From Halomonas sp. CH40 (GTDB taxonomy: Bacteria > Pseudomonadota > Gammaproteobacteria > Pseudomonadales > Halomonadaceae): 64,000 bases of DNA. Positions within the stretch are counted from its first letter, which is position 1. Each line of letters begins with the position of its first letter. Shown here in pieces: positions 44,360 through 52,827 of the stretch. The notes under the pieces are model-generated. The model worked only from the letters and a program-made list of their open reading frames with translations. It made no database searches and was not told the origin of the DNA. Both the position numbers and the translations under genes were made by a program. The stretch lies in NCBI GenBank assembly GCA_041875495.1, contig CP112982.1, positions 248,001 through 312,000 on the forward strand, in the 5' to 3' direction.

Positions 44360-46414
44360 ATGTCGGTTAATCAACAATCTGCAACCCCAGAGGCAGCGGC
44401 CGATGCGCTTGTCGTGTTTACGCCTTCCGGTCGGCGCGGGCGCTTTCCCGTTGGTACCCCGGTGCTTGAAGCGGCGCGGGCGCTGGGGGTCGATATCGAT
44501 TCGGTATGCGGCGGCCGCGGCCTGTGCGGGCGCTGTCAGGTGGACCTGTGTGAAGGCAACTTTACCAAGCATGGGGTGGAATCCCGCGCTGATCATCTGA
44601 CTGACAAGAGCGACACTGAAAATGCCTGGGAAAAACGCCGTGGCGCCCTGCGCGAAGGGCGCAGGCTGAGCTGCTCCACCCAGCTGCTAGGTGATGTGCT
44701 GATTGATGTGCCGTCTGCCAGCCAGGTGCACCGCCAGATCGTGCGCAAGCGCGCTGAAGTGCTGGATATTGCTCTGGACCCTATTGTGCGCCTGTACGTG
44801 GTGGATGTGCAGGAGCCGGACATGCATCTGCCTGCCTCTGACCTGCGTCGCCTCAAGGAGGCGCTGGCCTACGAGTGGAACCTGAGTGAACTGGGTAACG
44901 ATATCCGTGTGGTGCAGCAGCTGCAGGTAGCGCTGCGCCAGGGCAACTGGCAGGTGACTGTGGCCGTGTATGACGACCAGCGTATCATCGGCGTCTGGCC
45001 GGGTTTCCAGTCCCAGATCTACGGCATGGCAGTAGATGTGGGTTCCACCACGATAGCGGCCCACCTGTGTAACCTGCAGACCGGTGAAGTGGTGGCCTCA
45101 GCGGGGCGTATGAACCCACAGATCCGCTATGGCGAAGACCTGATGAGCCGGGTGTCCTATATCATGATGCATCCGGGTGGCGATGAGGCTATGACCCGCT
45201 CAGTGCGTGATGCACTCAATGAGCTGACCGTGGAGCTCGCCGAGGAAGCGGGCGTTAACGTGGATGCCATTCTGGAAGCCACCTTTGTCGGTAACCCCAT
45301 CATGCAAAGCCTGGTGTTTGGTATTAACCCGGTGGAGCTGGGTGGCGCGCCTTTTGCGCTGGCCACGGATGAAGCCATTGATGGCCTGTGGGCCACCGAG
45401 ATGGATCTGGTGATTCACCCTAACGCCCGCGTATATGGCCTGCCGTGTATTGCCGGGCACGTCGGCGCGGACACCGCCGGCATGATTCTTTCTGAAACGC
45501 CTTACCTCGGCGAAGAGCTGATGCTGCTGGTCGATGTGGGCACCAATGCCGAGATCGTACTTGGCAATCGCCACCGTCTATTGGCGTGCTCCAGCCCCAC
45601 GGGGCCAGCCTTTGAAGGTGCCCAGATCAGTGGTGGCCAGCGGGCAGCCACAGGCGCCATTGAGCGGGTGCGCATTGACCCGCTGACCCTGGAACCGCGC
45701 TACAGCGTGATTGGCTGTGACCTATGGTCCAACCAGCCCGGCTTTGCAGAGGAAGCGGCCGGTGTGACGGGCATCTGCGGCTCGGGGATTATCGAGGTCG
45801 TCGCAGAAATGTTCCTGGCCGGTATTATCAATCAGGATGGCGTCATTCAGGGGGAGCTGGCTGAGCGTAGTGAGCGCATTATTGCCGATGGGCGAACCTT
45901 CAGCTATGTGCTCCACCAGGATGACCAGCGCACCATTGCGATTACCCAGACGGATATACGCGCCATTCAACTGGCCAAGGCGGCGCTGTATGCCGGTATT
46001 CGCCTGCTGATGGAGCAGTTTGGTACGCAGCATGTTGACCGTATCCGCATTGCCGGGGCCTTTGGTGCGCATATTGATGTCAAGTACGCCATGGTGCTGG
46101 GGCTGATCCCTGATTGTGAGCTGGAACACGTCACCTCTGCCGGTAATGCGGCGGGCACCGGTGCGCGTATTGCCCTGCTCAGCCGTAAGGCACGGCGGGA
46201 TATTGAAGAGGTGGTGCGCCAGGTGGAGAAAATCGAAACCGCCACTGAGCCGCGCTTCCAGGAGCACTTTGTCGGAGCCATGGCGATTCCGCATAAGACC
46301 GATCCCTTCCCGCTGCTGCGCCAGCACGTCATGCTGCCTGCACCTGTCAACGTCCAGGGCAGCGGTGAATCACGCGGTAGCCGTCGTCGCCGTCGCCAGC
46401 AGCAGGTGCACTAG
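44360..46414 (+). CDS. RamA-like corrinoid reductive activator (2Fe-2S, ASKHA ATPase)
   Basis: 684 residues from the ATG at 44360, which has GGAGG upstream; the ATG at 44348 overlaps that site. An N-terminal plant-type [2Fe-2S] domain has Cys50, Cys56, Cys59 and Cys105 (VCGGRGLCGRC ... SCSTQ). A linker domain is followed by the ASKHA ATPase region of DUF4445 proteins (YGMAVDVGSTTIAAHL, MNPQIRYGEDLMSRVSY, LLVDVGTNAEIVLG, GICGSGIIEVVAEM, RIAGAFGAHI). Such activators reduce accidentally oxidised Co(II) back to Co(I) with ATP. The C-terminus is a short basic tail. Its presence supports an active corrinoid methyltransferase system. Confidence 0.93.
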   Translation: MSVNQQSATPEAAADALVVFTPSGRRGRFPVGTPVLEAARALGVDIDSVCGGRGLCGRCQVDLCEGNFTKHGVESRADHLTDKSDTENAWEKRRGALREGRRLSCSTQLLGDVLIDVPSASQVHRQIVRKRAEVLDIALDPIVRLYVVDVQEPDMHLPASDLRRLKEALAYEWNLSELGNDIRVVQQLQVALRQGNWQVTVAVYDDQRIIGVWPGFQSQIYGMAVDVGSTTIAAHLCNLQTGEVVASAGRMNPQIRYGEDLMSRVSYIMMHPGGDEAMTRSVRDALNELTVELAEEAGVNVDAILEATFVGNPIMQSLVFGINPVELGGAPFALATDEAIDGLWATEMDLVIHPNARVYGLPCIAGHVGADTAGMILSETPYLGEELMLLVDVGTNAEIVLGNRHRLLACSSPTGPAFEGAQISGGQRAATGAIERVRIDPLTLEPRYSVIGCDLWSNQPGFAEEAAGVTGICGSGIIEVVAEMFLAGIINQDGVIQGELAERSERIIADGRTFSYVLHQDDQRTIAITQTDIRAIQLAKAALYAGIRLLMEQFGTQHVDRIRIAGAFGAHIDVKYAMVLGLIPDCELEHVTSAGNAAGTGARIALLSRKARRDIEEVVRQVEKIETATEPRFQEHFVGAMAIPHKTDPFPLLRQHVMLPAPVNVQGSGESRGSRRRRRQQQVH

Positions 46415-46415
46415 G

Positions 46416-48443
46416 ATGAAGCGTGAGCCAACAATGACTTATCGGTTGGGTATTGATACCGGCGGCACCTATACCGACGCCGTAATACTGGATCAGCACG
46501 ACGCTGTGGTGGCTACCGCCAAGCGCCTGACAACACGCTTGAACCTGCAGCAGGGAATCGCCGATGCCCTTGATGCCTTACCGGCTGCGCTGCTAGAAAA
46601 CGTCACTCTGGTGGCGCTTTCCTCAACCCTGACCACCAATGCGGCGGTTGAAGGCAAAGGAGCGCCGATCGGTGTCATCCTGATTGGCTATGATCAGCGT
46701 CAGTCTCAGGCTACAGGCCTGCATTCGCTGCTCGGCAGTCGGGAGATAGCCAATATCGACGGTGGCCATGATGCCGATGGCCAACCGTTATGCCCCTTGG
46801 ATGAAACTACCCTGCGCGAGCGTATTGCCGCCTGGCAGGGGCGGGTATCGGCGTTTGCGGTGTCGTCGACTTTTAGTGTGCGCAACCCGGCCCATGAGCT
46901 GCGCGCTGCCGAGATCGTGCGTGAAATGACCGCTAGCCCGGTCACCTGTGGCCATGAGTTGGCAGCGTCTCTGGGAGCGCCACGACGGGCGATGACCTCA
47001 GCGCTGAACGCCCGCATGATTGCCTATGTAGGTGAGCTGATTGCGGCGGTGCGCGGGATTCTGGAACAGCACACCATCCAGGCGCCGCTGATGATCGTCA
47101 AGGGTGATGGTTCGCTGATTTCCGCCGACAGCGCCATCCTGCAGCCCATCACCACGGTACTTTCTGGCCCGGCGGCCAGCGTCAACGGGGCCATGCTACT
47201 AAGCGGGCAGCGCAACCTGATTGTGGCCGATATGGGCGGCACCACTACGGATATTGCCGTGGTGCGCAACGGTCGACCAACGCTTTGCCATGATGGCGCC
47301 AGGGTAGGTAGCTGGCAACCGATGGTTGAAGCGATCAAGCTGTACGCCATCGGCCTGGGGGGCGATAGCGAAGTGGCTTACGATACGGCGCATGGGGTAG
47401 CAATTGGCCCACGCCGGGTGGTGCCGTTAAGTCTGCTGGTGAGCCAATACCCGCATCTTCTCGACGCCTTACGTCGCCAGCTGAATATTCTACCCACCAG
47501 TAGCCATCTGCGTTTTGCGCTGCGTTTGCAGGCGGATGCCACGCGCCTCAACCAGTTGGGGCGCAACGAAAAAGCCGCCTGGGAGCGCCTCGCTGACGGC
47601 CCTATCGAAATGTTGACCGCCGTGGAGCATGAGCGCTGGCTGGCGCGTGCCCTGGCCAGCCTGGAGCGCCGGGGGCTGGTGATTTTCAGTGGCTTTACTC
47701 CGACGGATGCGGCTCATGTGCTGGGGCTATCCGCCCACTGGAATGTGGAAGCCGCGCGGCTGGCGGCGCTGAGCTGGGCGCGCCGGATGCGTCGCCAGTA
47801 CGGTGTCGGGCGCTGGGCTGACGGAGATGCCCAGGGCCCGGCGCAGGATGTATTTCAACGGGTGGTGAAAGCGATTGCCACCAAGCTGATTGAAGCAGGT
47901 TTGCATGATGCTGATACCAACCGCGACCCGGCTCAATTGGCCCAGTCGTTGGCAGGCCTGATATTACAGCGGGGGCAGCGTGATGCGGATTCCGTCTTTG
48001 CGCTGAACTTCTCCCCGGACGCTCCTGTGGTAGCCGTGGGTGGCCCAGCGGCCAGCTATTACCCAAGTGTCGGGGAAGCGCTAGGGGCCGCCGTCATGTT
48101 GCCCGTCAACGGGGAGGTGGCTAACGCCATTGGAACCGTGTTGGGGCAGGTGGTTCAGCGGGTGCATGTCACCGTCATTCAGCCGTTTCGCGGCTGTTTC
48201 CGGGTGTTTCTGCCTAATGGCCCCAAAGACTACGATACCCAGGATGCAGCCTACGCTGCCGCTCGGGAGAGCGCTGCCCAGCGTGCCGAGCAGTTGGCGT
48301 TGCAATCCGGTGCAAGTAAGGTGGAAGTGGGGTTTGAGGTGGATGAAAACAGTGTTGACCATGATATCGATGGCAGTGTTTTCTTTGAAGCGCGTATTAC
48401 GGCCCTGGCTACGGGTACGCCGTACATCAAGTGTACGGCGTAA
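46416..48443 (+). CDS. Hydantoinase/oxoprolinase-family ATPase
   Basis: 675 residues if started at the ATG at 46416; the ATG at 46434 (MTYRLGIDTGGTYTD) is also possible, and neither has a strong ribosome site. The N-terminal RLGIDTGGTYTDAVI and the central IVADMGGTTTDIAVV and YAIGLGGDSEV are the ATP-binding motifs of the hydantoinase A / 5-oxoprolinase family. The partner B subunit expected of a true N-methylhydantoinase is not present next to it. In the operon it follows the activase by one base, so it may be a second ATPase of the corrinoid system or may open a methylated cyclic amide. Function open. Confidence 0.85.
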   Translation: MKREPTMTYRLGIDTGGTYTDAVILDQHDAVVATAKRLTTRLNLQQGIADALDALPAALLENVTLVALSSTLTTNAAVEGKGAPIGVILIGYDQRQSQATGLHSLLGSREIANIDGGHDADGQPLCPLDETTLRERIAAWQGRVSAFAVSSTFSVRNPAHELRAAEIVREMTASPVTCGHELAASLGAPRRAMTSALNARMIAYVGELIAAVRGILEQHTIQAPLMIVKGDGSLISADSAILQPITTVLSGPAASVNGAMLLSGQRNLIVADMGGTTTDIAVVRNGRPTLCHDGARVGSWQPMVEAIKLYAIGLGGDSEVAYDTAHGVAIGPRRVVPLSLLVSQYPHLLDALRRQLNILPTSSHLRFALRLQADATRLNQLGRNEKAAWERLADGPIEMLTAVEHERWLARALASLERRGLVIFSGFTPTDAAHVLGLSAHWNVEAARLAALSWARRMRRQYGVGRWADGDAQGPAQDVFQRVVKAIATKLIEAGLHDADTNRDPAQLAQSLAGLILQRGQRDADSVFALNFSPDAPVVAVGGPAASYYPSVGEALGAAVMLPVNGEVANAIGTVLGQVVQRVHVTVIQPFRGCFRVFLPNGPKDYDTQDAAYAAARESAAQRAEQLALQSGASKVEVGFEVDENSVDHDIDGSVFFEARITALATGTPYIKCTA

Positions 48444-48473
48444 GTGCAGTCTGATAAGCAATTAAAGCCTTGC

Positions 48474-48506
48474 AAGGTGTGCCCCGAACGGTTGGGCACA
48501 CCTTTT
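48474..48506. terminator. Bidirectional intrinsic terminator
   Basis: Stem AAGGTGTGCCC (48474-48484), 9-base loop, stem GGGCACACCTT (48494-48504) followed by TT, with A-rich sequence on the far side only partly. It lies between the convergent hydantoinase-like and gbcA genes and can serve both. Confidence 0.85.
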
Positions 48507-48526
48507 AACGGGAACGGCCTGAACGA

Positions 48527-49813
48527 TCAGGATTCCACTGCGTAGAGGTAGGGAAGCTGGGCGCCCAGGTGGCTCAGCATGCGTTCGCTGTACCAGTCGA
48601 GGAAATCAATGATACCGCGTTCAAATGTCGGCGAATAAGGCCCTGGCTGATAGGCCTTTGAGTTGATGCCGCGCTGGTTTTCTTCAGCAAGTTTGCGATC
48701 CTGGTCATTGGTGGCATCCCACACCATACGCATGGCCTGTGGGTCGTAATCAATGCCCTCGACGGCATCCTTATGCACCAGCCATTTGGTGGTCACCATG
48801 GTTTTCTGCGGGCCAAGCGGTAATACCCGAAAGACCACTGCATGATCACCCATGAAGTGATTCCAGGAATTGGGCAAATGCAGAATGCGCAGTGAACCCA
48901 TATCGGCACTCTGCAGATTGCCCATCAGTTTGCGGCAGGCCTGCTTGCCATCCGCTGTCATCGAGACCGCACCATCAAGCAGAGGGGTGCGCGTCATGCG
49001 GTTCTGAAGCCCGACTTTGGTCATCGTCCAGGGCACCTGTTGGGCGTCCCAGTCGGCGCCTTTTTTGGCGACTAGTGCCTTGTAGGCAGGCGTGGCCCGA
49101 GGGTCTTCGGTATCGTCAAACTCCATCAGTGAGTTGAGAAGTTCGGGATGAGAGCCGCTGCAATGGTAGCACTCGCGGTTGTTTTCGATGACCAGCTTCC
49201 AGTTGGTTTCTTCAATCAGGGTGGACTCGACCGCGACCTTGACGTTTTCCATATCATAGGGGGCCAGATAACGGTCAAGAGCGACAGGAAATTCCTCAAA
49301 GGCCGGAGGAACGTCTGCGAGGCTGATGAATATGAAACCACCGGCCGTTTTGACGTGGACAGGCTTCAGGCCATATTTACTCAAGTCAAAATCATCACCC
49401 ATATCGCTACCGGCAAACAATAGGCGACCGTCCAGCTCGTAGGTCCACTGATGGTAAGGGCAGACCAGCTTGGCGACCTTGCCTTTTTCCTTCATGCACA
49501 GCCGTGAACCACGATGGCGGCAGACATTATGAAACGCCGCTACCTTGCCTTCAGCGCCGCGCAGCACAATGATCGGATTGTCGCCGATATCCAGGCTGAT
49601 GAAATTACCCTTGGCCGGGATTTCACAGGTCATTCCCGCAAACAGCCACTCCTGGCCGAATATCTCTTCCATATCGATAGCGTATAAACGCTCGTCGTTA
49701 TAGAACGGCTGTGGCAGCGAAAACCCTTGTTGGTGTGACTGCAGCAAGTCAATGGTGGCTTGGCGTGCAGCAGCAAGTGGGTCGTCGATCAGGGTGATCG
49801 GCTGGGTCGTCAT
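48527..49813 (-). CDS. gbcA: Glycine betaine demethylase, Rieske oxygenase subunit GbcA
   Basis: 428 residues. The Rieske centre C-x-H-x17-C-x2-H is exact: Cys98, His100, Cys118, His121 (CRHRGSRLC and CPYHQW). The catalytic domain carries the mononuclear iron region ENNRECYHCSGSHPEL with its Glu/His residues. GbcA hydroxylates one methyl of glycine betaine, releasing formaldehyde and leaving dimethylglycine, the substrate of DgcAB. It is transcribed away from its reductase gene gbcB across a 299-base control region. Confidence 0.94.
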   Translation of the reverse strand: MTTQPITLIDDPLAAARQATIDLLQSHQQGFSLPQPFYNDERLYAIDMEEIFGQEWLFAGMTCEIPAKGNFISLDIGDNPIIVLRGAEGKVAAFHNVCRHRGSRLCMKEKGKVAKLVCPYHQWTYELDGRLLFAGSDMGDDFDLSKYGLKPVHVKTAGGFIFISLADVPPAFEEFPVALDRYLAPYDMENVKVAVESTLIEETNWKLVIENNRECYHCSGSHPELLNSLMEFDDTEDPRATPAYKALVAKKGADWDAQQVPWTMTKVGLQNRMTRTPLLDGAVSMTADGKQACRKLMGNLQSADMGSLRILHLPNSWNHFMGDHAVVFRVLPLGPQKTMVTTKWLVHKDAVEGIDYDPQAMRMVWDATNDQDRKLAEENQRGINSKAYQPGPYSPTFERGIIDFLDWYSERMLSHLGAQLPYLYAVES

Positions 49814-50112
49814 GGGGGTATCCTTTCAGGTAGAGGGTTCAACACGTAAGAGCACTGTGTGAGCTGACGTTGGCGATTTGTTTGGGCCAACTTTAAGTGG
49901 CAGGAGGTGCCAGCGTTTGCTTGTCAGCGACAGCCTTGGGTAAACCCGCGACATACCCCAGTATTATCGTGTTCATAAAGGGTTGGCAGAGATATGTTGA
50001 TGTCGCTAATGGGCATGTGACAACGCCACATGTGGTAGCAGAATAGAGCCGCGATCAAGGCGAGCGTCTTGATTGAATATCCCTTTACCAGGTGCATCTC
50101 AGGCGACCCCTT
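49814..50112. promoter_or_regulatory. Divergent gbcA-gbcB control region
   Basis: 299 bases without a supported gene. It holds the perfect 10-bp palindrome CCACATGTGG at 50026-50035, and a GGCA/TGCC inverted repeat around 49898-49913. In pseudomonads this interval is bound by the AraC-family regulator GbdR. No GbdR-like gene is in the window and I cannot confirm its site here. Confidence 0.5.
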
Positions 50113-51219
50113 ATGACAATGAACTTTCTGAACCCCGTTACCACCCAGACCTGGGCCAACGGCCGCCACCTGGTACGCTGCGTCAAGATCATTCAGGAAA
50201 CCTGGGATGTGCGTACCTTCTGCTTTATGGCCGAACAGCCCATCCTGTTTTTCTTCAAGCCTGGCCAGTTCGTTACGCTTGAACTTGAGATCAACGGCGA
50301 ACAGGTGATGCGCTCCTACACCATCTCGAGTTCGCCTTCTGTTCCTTATAGTTTCTCGATAACGGTGAAACGGATTCCTGGCGGCAAGGTGTCCAACTGG
50401 TTGCACGACAACTTCCAGGTGAATGATGAACTGGCGGTCCACGGCCCTGTGGGTAACTTCAATGCGATCGATTACCCGGCAGACAAATTACTCTTGCTCT
50501 CTGGCGGCGTGGGCATTACGCCCTTGATGTCGATGGCGCGCTGGTTCTTCGATACCAATGCCGCCGTGGATATTGAATTTGTGCACAGTGCGCGCACGCC
50601 GAAAGATGTGATTTTTCATCGAGAGCTTGAGCATATCTTCTCGCGGATACCCGATTTCAGGCTGCACATCGTGTGTGAGCGTGGTGATGATCTGGGGGAA
50701 GCATGGTCAGGGTTCAGAGGCTTTCTTAATCAGCCCATGCTTGAGTTGATGGCCCCTGACTTCATGGAGCGTGAAATCTTCTGCTGTGGGCCAGAACCTT
50801 ACATGAACGCCGTCAAGTCATTGCTGCGTAGCAATGGCTTTGATATGAGCCACTATCACGATGAATCCTTCGGGGCGACGCCTGTGCAGGTTCAGGAGGA
50901 TGTTCTTGAGCTGGCGGAGCAGGCGGAAAGCGAAGCTGAAGACCTTGAAGTGACCGATATGCTGGGCGTTGAATTTGCCCTGACGGGCAAGAGTGTCCGC
51001 ATTCATCCGGGGGATACCGTGCACAATGCGGCTGCCAAGCTTGGGCTGCATATTCCGAAGGCCTGCGGTATGGGCATCTGCGGTACCTGCAAGGTGACGC
51101 TACTCGAGGGTGAGGTCGATATGGAGCACAACGGCGGTATCACCGAAGAAGATGAGGCGGCGGGCGAGATCCTGTCCTGCTGCAGCAAGCCGCGCGGCAA
51201 TGTGGTGATTGAATTCTGA
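50113..51219 (+). CDS. gbcB: Glycine betaine demethylase, reductase subunit GbcB
   Basis: 368 residues from the ATG at 50113; a GTG at 50092 and an ATG at 50119 are alternatives. FAD-binding domain (MRSYTISSSPS), NAD-binding domain (LLSGGVGITPLMSMARWF; FCCGPEPYMNAV) and a C-terminal plant-type [2Fe-2S] ferredoxin domain (CGMGICGTCKVTLLEG with a later CCS). It passes electrons from NAD(P)H to the Rieske centre of GbcA. A long acidic linker (LELAEQAESEAEDLE) precedes the ferredoxin domain, as expected for a halophile-style protein. Confidence 0.94.
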   Translation: MTMNFLNPVTTQTWANGRHLVRCVKIIQETWDVRTFCFMAEQPILFFFKPGQFVTLELEINGEQVMRSYTISSSPSVPYSFSITVKRIPGGKVSNWLHDNFQVNDELAVHGPVGNFNAIDYPADKLLLLSGGVGITPLMSMARWFFDTNAAVDIEFVHSARTPKDVIFHRELEHIFSRIPDFRLHIVCERGDDLGEAWSGFRGFLNQPMLELMAPDFMEREIFCCGPEPYMNAVKSLLRSNGFDMSHYHDESFGATPVQVQEDVLELAEQAESEAEDLEVTDMLGVEFALTGKSVRIHPGDTVHNAAAKLGLHIPKACGMGICGTCKVTLLEGEVDMEHNGGITEEDEAAGEILSCCSKPRGNVVIEF

Positions 51220-51391
51220 GCCACCCCGCCTTGAATCACTTAACCGATTGAACGGCCTGCATCGGTCATTATCCTGTGTGTCGTAAATACGCCCTGGCAA
51301 GGCGTGAACAGGCATCTTGACCATGAGGGGCAGCGCTACCATCGGCAGCTATCAAGGCATACAACACATACAACAACTTTCAGGAAAGGGG

Positions 51392-52711
51392 ATGGGGATG
51401 ACATTGTCCAATCAGAAACTGGCGGATTACGATGCCTCACTGGCGGTGGCCATGGCTGAAGAAGTCAGCCGTCAGGAAATTCATATCGAGCTGATTGCTT
51501 CGGAAAACTATGCCAGCCGGGCGGTGATGGAAGCCCAGGGCTCCCAGTTGACCAACAAGTACGCTGAAGGCTACCCGGGCAAGCGCTACTACGGTGGCTG
51601 CGAACACGTCGATCAGGTAGAGGCGCTGGCGATCAAGCGCGCCTGTGACCTGTTCGAGGCGGATTACGCCAATGTTCAGCCACACTCGGGCGCTCAGGCC
51701 AATGCCGCTGTCTTTATGGCACTGGTATCGCCCGGTGATACGGTGCTGGGTATGAGCCTGGCCCATGGTGGCCACCTGACCCATGGCGCGGCTCCCAATT
51801 TTTCCGGCAAGCACTACAATGCCTTCCAGTATGGTCTTGATCCGCAAACCGGGGAAATTGATTATGTCGAGATGGAACGCTTGGCCCGTGAGCATAAGCC
51901 CAAGCTGATCATTGCTGGCTTCTCAGCTTATTCCCGCGTGGTCGACTGGCGGCGTTTCCGCAACATCGCCGATGAAGTGGGCGCCTGGCTGCTGGTCGAT
52001 ATGGCCCATGTGGCTGGCCTGGTGGCTGCAGGGCTTTACCCCAGCCCGCTGCCTCATGCCCATGTGGTCACTTCGACGACTCATAAGACCCTGCGTGGCC
52101 CACGCGGTGGCATCATTCTTTCTGCCCACCACGATGAAAGCCTCTACAAGAAGCTCAACGGCGCTGTTTTTCCCGGCCAGCAGGGCGGCCCATTGATGCA
52201 TGTGATTGCTGCCAAGGCGGTGGCCTTCCGCGAAGCGATGAGCCAGGAATTTGTGCGCTACCAGCAGCAGGTCATAGATAATGCCCAGGCCATGGCCGAA
52301 GTGTTTATCGAGCGCGGCTATGATGTCGTCTCTGGCGGCACGGATGACCACCTCTTTCTGGTATCGCTGATTCGCCAAGGCATTACCGGCAAGGACGCTG
52401 ACGCCGCTCTGGGGCGGGCGCATATCACGGTCAACAAGAACTCGGTGCCCAATGACCCGCAAAGCCCCTTTGTTACCTCAGGCTTGCGGATTGGTACGCC
52501 GGCCGTGACAACACGTGGGTTCAACGCCCTGGAATGCGCCAAACTGGCCGGCTGGATCTGCGATATTCTCGATGCGCTGGCAACAGAAGAAGGCAGTGAA
52601 AGCGTTGAAGCCGCTGTTCGCGAGCAAGTGGCAGATATCTGTTCGCGGCATCCGGTGTATGCAGAGGTCGCCAACTCAGCGCCCGCCATGGCCGACGCCC
52701 TGGCAGGATAA
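51392..52711 (+). CDS. glyA: Serine hydroxymethyltransferase
   Basis: 439 residues from the ATG at 51392 (AGGAAAGGGG immediately upstream); the ATG six bases later is also possible, and a start at 51317 adds an improbable tail. PLP-binding Lys in [16 protein letters not shown]; other motifs are [34 protein letters not shown] and [19 protein letters not shown]. It converts glycine, the end product of betaine demethylation, to serine using methylene-THF. That links the nitrogen skeleton to the C1-folate pool. Serves here as the exit of the betaine route; other glyA copies may exist elsewhere. Confidence 0.95.
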   Translation: MGMTLSNQKLADYDASLAVAMAEEVSRQEIHIELIASENYASRAVMEAQGSQLTNKYAEGYPGKRYYGGCEHVDQVEALAIKRACDLFEADYANVQPHSGAQANAAVFMALVSPGDTVLGMSLAHGGHLTHGAAPNFSGKHYNAFQYGLDPQTGEIDYVEMERLAREHKPKLIIAGFSAYSRVVDWRRFRNIADEVGAWLLVDMAHVAGLVAAGLYPSPLPHAHVVTSTTHKTLRGPRGGIILSAHHDESLYKKLNGAVFPGQQGGPLMHVIAAKAVAFREAMSQEFVRYQQQVIDNAQAMAEVFIERGYDVVSGGTDDHLFLVSLIRQGITGKDADAALGRAHITVNKNSVPNDPQSPFVTSGLRIGTPAVTTRGFNALECAKLAGWICDILDALATEEGSESVEAAVREQVADICSRHPVYAEVANSAPAMADALAG

Positions 52712-52768
52712 TACACAAAATAGCGGATATATTGATTTAGAAGATAACAATTTAGTGTGTATAGGCTT

Positions 52769-52826
52769 TCAATCAGGCATCCTGTAGTTTAACGCTTATT
52801 AACTTTTAGAGCCGGTGCCTGATTGA
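52769..52826 (+). promoter_or_regulatory. Inverted repeat abutting the start of the GGDEF-EAL gene
   Basis: TCAATCAGGCA (52769-52779) and TGCCTGATTGA (52816-52826) form an 11-bp perfect inverted repeat with a 36-base loop. The right arm ends one base before the ATG at 52828. In the mRNA it would cover the ribosome-binding region, so it may control translation. No known riboswitch core is recognised. Confidence 0.5.
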
Positions 52827-52827
52827 T

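Noticed and set aside
47695..48066. Minus-strand ORF of 123 codons inside the hydantoinase-like gene
   Set aside because: No start context, proline- and arginine-rich composition and full overlap with a well-supported gene on the other strand.
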